Assembly (NCBI RefSeq): GCF_000718785.1
Contig: NZ_JOCA01000014.1
Coordinates: forward strand, 62,001 to 126,000
Source of the DNA: Streptomyces sp. NRRL WC-3626
GTDB lineage: Bacteria > Actinomycetota > Actinomycetes > Streptomycetales > Streptomycetaceae
Direction of reading: 5' to 3'
Length of the DNA stretch: 64,000 nt
In this document: piece by piece, positions 61,392 through 64,000 of the stretch
How the letters are laid out: the number at the start of each line of letters is the position of its first letter
How positions within the stretch are numbered: position 1 is the stretch's first letter
The notes under the pieces: model-generated
The model's input: the letters and a program-made list of their open reading frames with translations, nothing else
The model's database searches: none
Told to the model about the DNA's origin: nothing
Program-made: the position numbers and the translations under genes

Positions 61392-62378
61392 GTGCGTGGC
61401 GTTCCCTCCGCCGTGTTCCCGCGTCGCCTTCTCGCGACCGCCGGGGCCCTGCTGCTGCTCGCCTCCTGCCGCTCGGGCGGCACGGACGACGCCGGGGCCG
61501 GTGAACGCGTGCCCGGGGCGCCGACCGGTGTCACGGCCGAGGCAGGCAGCGCCACCAGCGTGCATGTCATGTGGAACACGGTCGCCGCCGAGGTGAGTCG
61601 TTACGAGGTGTATCGGGGCACCACCAAAATCAGGGAAGTGCCCGGTTCCGAGCACATGGTGGATGTCCCCAGGCTCCGGCCCGCGACCACCTATGTGTTC
61701 ACCATCCGGGCCCGGGACGCGGACGGGCGGCTCGGGCCGCGCAGCGAGGAGGTGCGGGCGACCACACCCGAGGCCGCCCCGGCGGACACCACCGCCCCCA
61801 CTCCGCCCGGCGGGCTGCACGGCCGGGCGGCGGGAGGCCGGGCGGCCCAGTTGTCCTGGTCCGCCGCACGGGACGACCAGGGTGTGGTGTCGTACAACAT
61901 CTTCCAGGGCGGAACGAAGATCCACAGTGTGGGCGGCGGCCAGACCGCCACCGTGGTGACGGGACTGCGGCCGGGCACCCGCTACTCCTTCACCGTCCGG
62001 GCCCGGGACGCGGCCGGCAACCTCTCCCCCGCCGGCGCCGCGGTCCGTCTCACCACCGGCGGCGACGCGGACGGCCGGGCCACCGCGCCCACCGGCTTCC
62101 GGGCCGCGGCCGAACTCTCCGACGGCGCCCACTACCTGGTGCTCACCTGGGTGCCGCCGCGCGTCGACGGCGTCGTCACCGAGTACGAGGTGCGGCTGGA
62201 CGGCAAGGTCGCCACGTCGCTCGTCTACGGCGGTGACGCCCCGCGCGACCGGGCGACGTACCGTTTCTACGCCGGCCGGGAGGACGGGATCACCCACCGG
62301 GTGCGGATCCGGGCGAAGCTGCCGGACGGGACCTGGGGCGGCCTCTCCGCGGAACGCACGGTGACGACGGGCCGCTGA
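61392..62378 (+). CDS. Lipoprotein with fibronectin type III domains
   Basis: A 328-residue extracellular lipoprotein. The signal peptide ends at the lipobox L-A-S-C. Two well-formed FN3 domains (about 42-128 and 138-225: the P-x-G-V/L-x start and G-L-R-P-G-T-R-Y-S-F-T-V-R-A-R-D pattern) are followed by a third, divergent FN3-like domain to the end. There is no catalytic domain. GTG at 61392 has GGGAGG 7 nt upstream. A dre-like box over its promoter suggests a role in chitin/chitosan binding or uptake (inferred). Confidence 0.88.
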   Translation: MRGVPSAVFPRRLLATAGALLLLASCRSGGTDDAGAGERVPGAPTGVTAEAGSATSVHVMWNTVAAEVSRYEVYRGTTKIREVPGSEHMVDVPRLRPATTYVFTIRARDADGRLGPRSEEVRATTPEAAPADTTAPTPPGGLHGRAAGGRAAQLSWSAARDDQGVVSYNIFQGGTKIHSVGGGQTATVVTGLRPGTRYSFTVRARDAAGNLSPAGAAVRLTTGGDADGRATAPTGFRAAAELSDGAHYLVLTWVPPRVDGVVTEYEVRLDGKVATSLVYGGDAPRDRATYRFYAGREDGITHRVRIRAKLPDGTWGGLSAERTVTTGR

Positions 62379-62547
62379 CGGGGTCCCACGAGGTCGACCA
62401 CCAGGGGGAACGCGTCACCTGCCCGGCGGCGACCGGAGTGCGCGCCGGTGCGGGGGCCCGTTGGCTTGGCTCGTGGCAGCACGGGCGCTCCCCGACTAGG
62501 CGGCGCAAGGGATGTACCGCCGGCCGTGCCGCCGGAAAGCAGTCGAC

Positions 62548-63096
62548 ATGCGCATCTCGAAGCCACTGCTTCGCTCCGGTCCGGCAGCGGCTGCCGCCGC
62601 CGCCCTCGCACTGACCCTGGCCGGACCCGCCGTCGCGGCCGGGATCTCCGTCAGCACCACCGGGTCGACCGTCTCGGTCGTCACCAGTGCGTGCACCCAG
62701 GTCAACGGCCAATGGGGCACCGCCTCGCTGCTCGGCGGCGGCCAGGGAAGCTTCTCGCAGGGCCGTCAGGTGGCGTTGTCGGGGAGCGCTTCGGGGCAGT
62801 CGGCCGCCTGGTCGAACGTCAGTCCGGGCACCTACACGGTGGTCGTGCTGTGCGCCGACGGCAGCACGGCGGGCACGCAGTCCGTCGTCGTCTCCACGGC
62901 GCCCGGTCCCACGACGCCCGGTTCCACGGTGACTCCGACGTCCTCGCCGACCCTCGGGGTGATGGGCGGCCTCGGCGGCGGTACGACGGACTACGGCACG
63001 GTCACGCTGGTGGCGGGCGGCGCGCTGGTCGGCACGGGAATCGCCGCCACCGCCTGGTATCTGCTGCGCCGCCGCGACCGGCCGCAGCACCTGTAG
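62548..63096 (+). CDS. Exported protein with C-terminal membrane anchor
   Basis: A 182-residue protein: signal peptide (about 1-31), a beta-rich Ser/Thr/Gly-rich domain with two Cys (residues around 50 and 108), a Thr/Pro-rich spacer, then a helix and a basic tail (W-Y-L-L-R-R-R-D-R). It is exposed on the cell surface. I do not recognise the family. The ATG at 62548 has GGAAAG upstream. Confidence 0.78.
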   Translation: MRISKPLLRSGPAAAAAAALALTLAGPAVAAGISVSTTGSTVSVVTSACTQVNGQWGTASLLGGGQGSFSQGRQVALSGSASGQSAAWSNVSPGTYTVVVLCADGSTAGTQSVVVSTAPGPTTPGSTVTPTSSPTLGVMGGLGGGTTDYGTVTLVAGGALVGTGIAATAWYLLRRRDRPQHL

Positions 63097-63140
63097 GGGC
63101 CCGGGGCCCGGCCCGTCCCGCATGACACCCCCAGACCGGC

Positions 63141-63184
63141 GCCGGCCGCCCTCGTATCCGACGCGCTCCGGGCGGGCGGCCGGC
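63141..63184. terminator. Possible bidirectional terminator
   Basis: GCCGGCCGCC (63141-63150) and GGCGGCCGGC (63175-63184) form a 10-bp stem with a 24-nt loop, between the convergent exported-protein and PadR genes. The long loop makes this weaker than the other hairpins. Confidence 0.4.
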
Positions 63185-63204
63185 GTCGACTCCCCCGCCG
63201 GGGG

Positions 63205-63756
63205 TCACTCCCGCGTGGTGTCCGGCAGCCGGGCGAACTCGGACAGGGCGTGGTCGAGCCACTGGGTCCAGAAGGTCTCCAGGTCGATCCCGGCCCGCAG
63301 CACCAGATGCCGCAGCCGGTCCTCCGGTCCGTCCTTGCCGGGCGGGAAGTCGCGCCGCTCGATCTCCCGGTACTCCGCCAACTGGAGTGCGTGCAGCTCC
63401 CGGTGGCGCCGCAGATCCGCCTCCAGGCCGTCGGTGCCGACCACGGCCGCCGCCCGCAGCCGCAGCAGCATCGCGTCGCGGTGCGGCTTGGGGTCCTGGG
63501 ACGCGGAGGTCCAGCGGGCCAGTTCCGCGCGCCCGGCCGGCAGTACCTCGTACGCCTTCTTCTGCCCCCGGGCCGGCTGCTCGGAGGGGAGGGCCCTGAT
63601 CAGGCCCTCCGCCTCGAGTCTGCCCAGCTCGCGATAGATCTGCTGGTGCGTCGCGGACCAGAAGTAGCCGATCGACCGGTCGAACCGGCGGGTCAGCTCC
63701 AGCCCGGACGACGGCCTTTCGAGCAGGGCGGTGAGGATCGCGTGCGGGAGTGACAT
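63205..63756 (-). CDS. PadR family regulator
   Basis: A 183-residue PadR protein. The winged helix is A-I-L-T-A-L-L-E-R-P-S-S-G-L-E-L-T-R-R-F ... A-T-H-Q-Q-I-Y-R-E-L-G-R-L-E-A-E-G-L-I (about 5-53), and the C-terminal helical dimer domain (Vir_act_alpha_C-like) runs about 95-180. ATG at 63756 or 63765 could start it. It lies 22 nt from the next gene upstream, a FadH-like reductase, on the same strand and may regulate it. Confidence 0.9.
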   Translation of the reverse strand: MSLPHAILTALLERPSSGLELTRRFDRSIGYFWSATHQQIYRELGRLEAEGLIRALPSEQPARGQKKAYEVLPAGRAELARWTSASQDPKPHRDAMLLRLRAAAVVGTDGLEADLRRHRELHALQLAEYREIERRDFPPGKDGPEDRLRHLVLRAGIDLETFWTQWLDHALSEFARLPDTTRE

Positions 63757-63779
63757 GCCGCTCATCCTAGGGACGGGTG

Positions 63780-64000
63780 CTACAGGGCCGCCGCCAGCTC
63801 CGTGCCCTGCTTGACGGCCCGCTTGGCGTCCAGTTCGGCGGCCACGTCGGCGCCGCCGATCAGGTGGACGGGGCGTCCGGCGGCGACCAGCTCGTCGTAC
63901 AGGTCACGGCGCGGCTCCTGCCCGGTGCACAGGACGATCGTGTCGACCTCGAGGACGCTGCTCTCGCCGTCGACGGTGACATGCAGTCCGGCGTCGTCGA
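63780..64000 (-). CDS. C-terminal part of FadH-like 2,4-dienoyl-CoA reductase (partial)
   Basis: The last 73 residues of a protein that runs off the window edge. It reads ... I-V-L-C-T-G-Q-E-P-R-R-D-L-Y and ends G-G-A-D-V-A-A-E-L-D-A-K-R-A-V-K-Q-G-T. This is the nucleotide-binding C terminus of the FadH/old-yellow-enzyme fused family that reduces 2,4-dienoyl-CoA with NADPH. The domain order and cofactor set cannot be checked here. Confidence 0.8.
   Translation of the reverse strand, partial: DDAGLHVTVDGESSVLEVDTIVLCTGQEPRRDLYDELVAAGRPVHLIGGADVAAELDAKRAVKQGTELAAAL

Overview
The window is high-GC actinomycete chromosome, almost certainly Streptomyces. The grounds are extreme GC3 codon bias, many GTG and TTG starts with GGAGG-type ribosome sites, a chaplin with an LAxTG sorting signal, an NsdA/NsdB-type regulator, SpoOM, DUF397 and SPW-repeat proteins, and only two in-frame TTA codons. 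I see no rRNA, phage, insertion sequence or CRISPR array. The only RNA gene recognised is tRNA-Sec.

Layout. 0-5 kb holds a SnoaL-like protein, an aldo/keto reductase divergent from a LysR regulator, a DinB protein, adenosine deaminase and a VOC protein. 5-10 kb holds a GH19 chitinase with tandem DasR-type (dre) boxes, a DUF2867 dehydrogenase, small membrane proteins, a GNAT enzyme and a nucleoside deaminase. 10-20.5 kb is a developmental/cell-surface block: long chaplin, secreted S33 peptidase, baeRF protein, PAS-PP2C phosphatase, NsdB-like regulator, APH-like kinase and an amidase. The phosphatase and the kinase each carry one TTA (bldA) codon. 20.5-33.6 kb holds a CGNR regulator, universal stress protein, membrane sulfatase-like enzyme, phenylacetate-CoA ligase with a TetR regulator, a flavin oxidoreductase, a Csp-like copper protein, an ECF sigma/membrane-protein pair, and a GT2-GtrA plus GT-C pair.

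33.6-43.0 kb is the most distinctive part: a selenocysteine locus. It has a three-gene formate dehydrogenase operon (Fe-S subunit, NrfD membrane subunit, Mo/W catalytic subunit). The catalytic subunit is interrupted by an in-frame TGA followed at once by a SECIS-like hairpin with the GGTCT loop. It is followed by selD, tRNA-Sec (anticodon TCA), selB and selA. The selB stop codon lies antisense to the tRNA-Sec anticodon.

43-57 kb holds two CNNM/CBS transporters, then a putative BlaI-type regulon: SpoOM, TerB, M56 peptidase, BlaI, a TatA-like protein, a cyclic-nucleotide-domain protein and a CBS-BON protein. Four operators of the form CTACA-N4-TGTAG (one degenerate) lie before SpoOM, TerB, the BlaI/TatA divergence and, further away, an ion channel. 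51-57 kb also holds a YihY protein, a glycosyltransferase, an EamA-like transporter, a polysaccharide deacetylase and an SGNH hydrolase. 57-64 kb holds a DUF5707 protein, a PTS-dependent dihydroxyacetone kinase operon (dhaKLM), a GH75 chitosanase, an FN3 lipoprotein with a dre-like box over its promoter, a secreted membrane-anchored protein, a PadR regulator and the 3' end of a FadH-like reductase.

A family of palindromic intergenic elements sharing the core GCGGGCARTCGTGCCG occurs at 8.7, 18.3 and 21.8 kb, each shortly downstream of a gene and in the same relative orientation. All functions are inferred from sequence; no searches were run.
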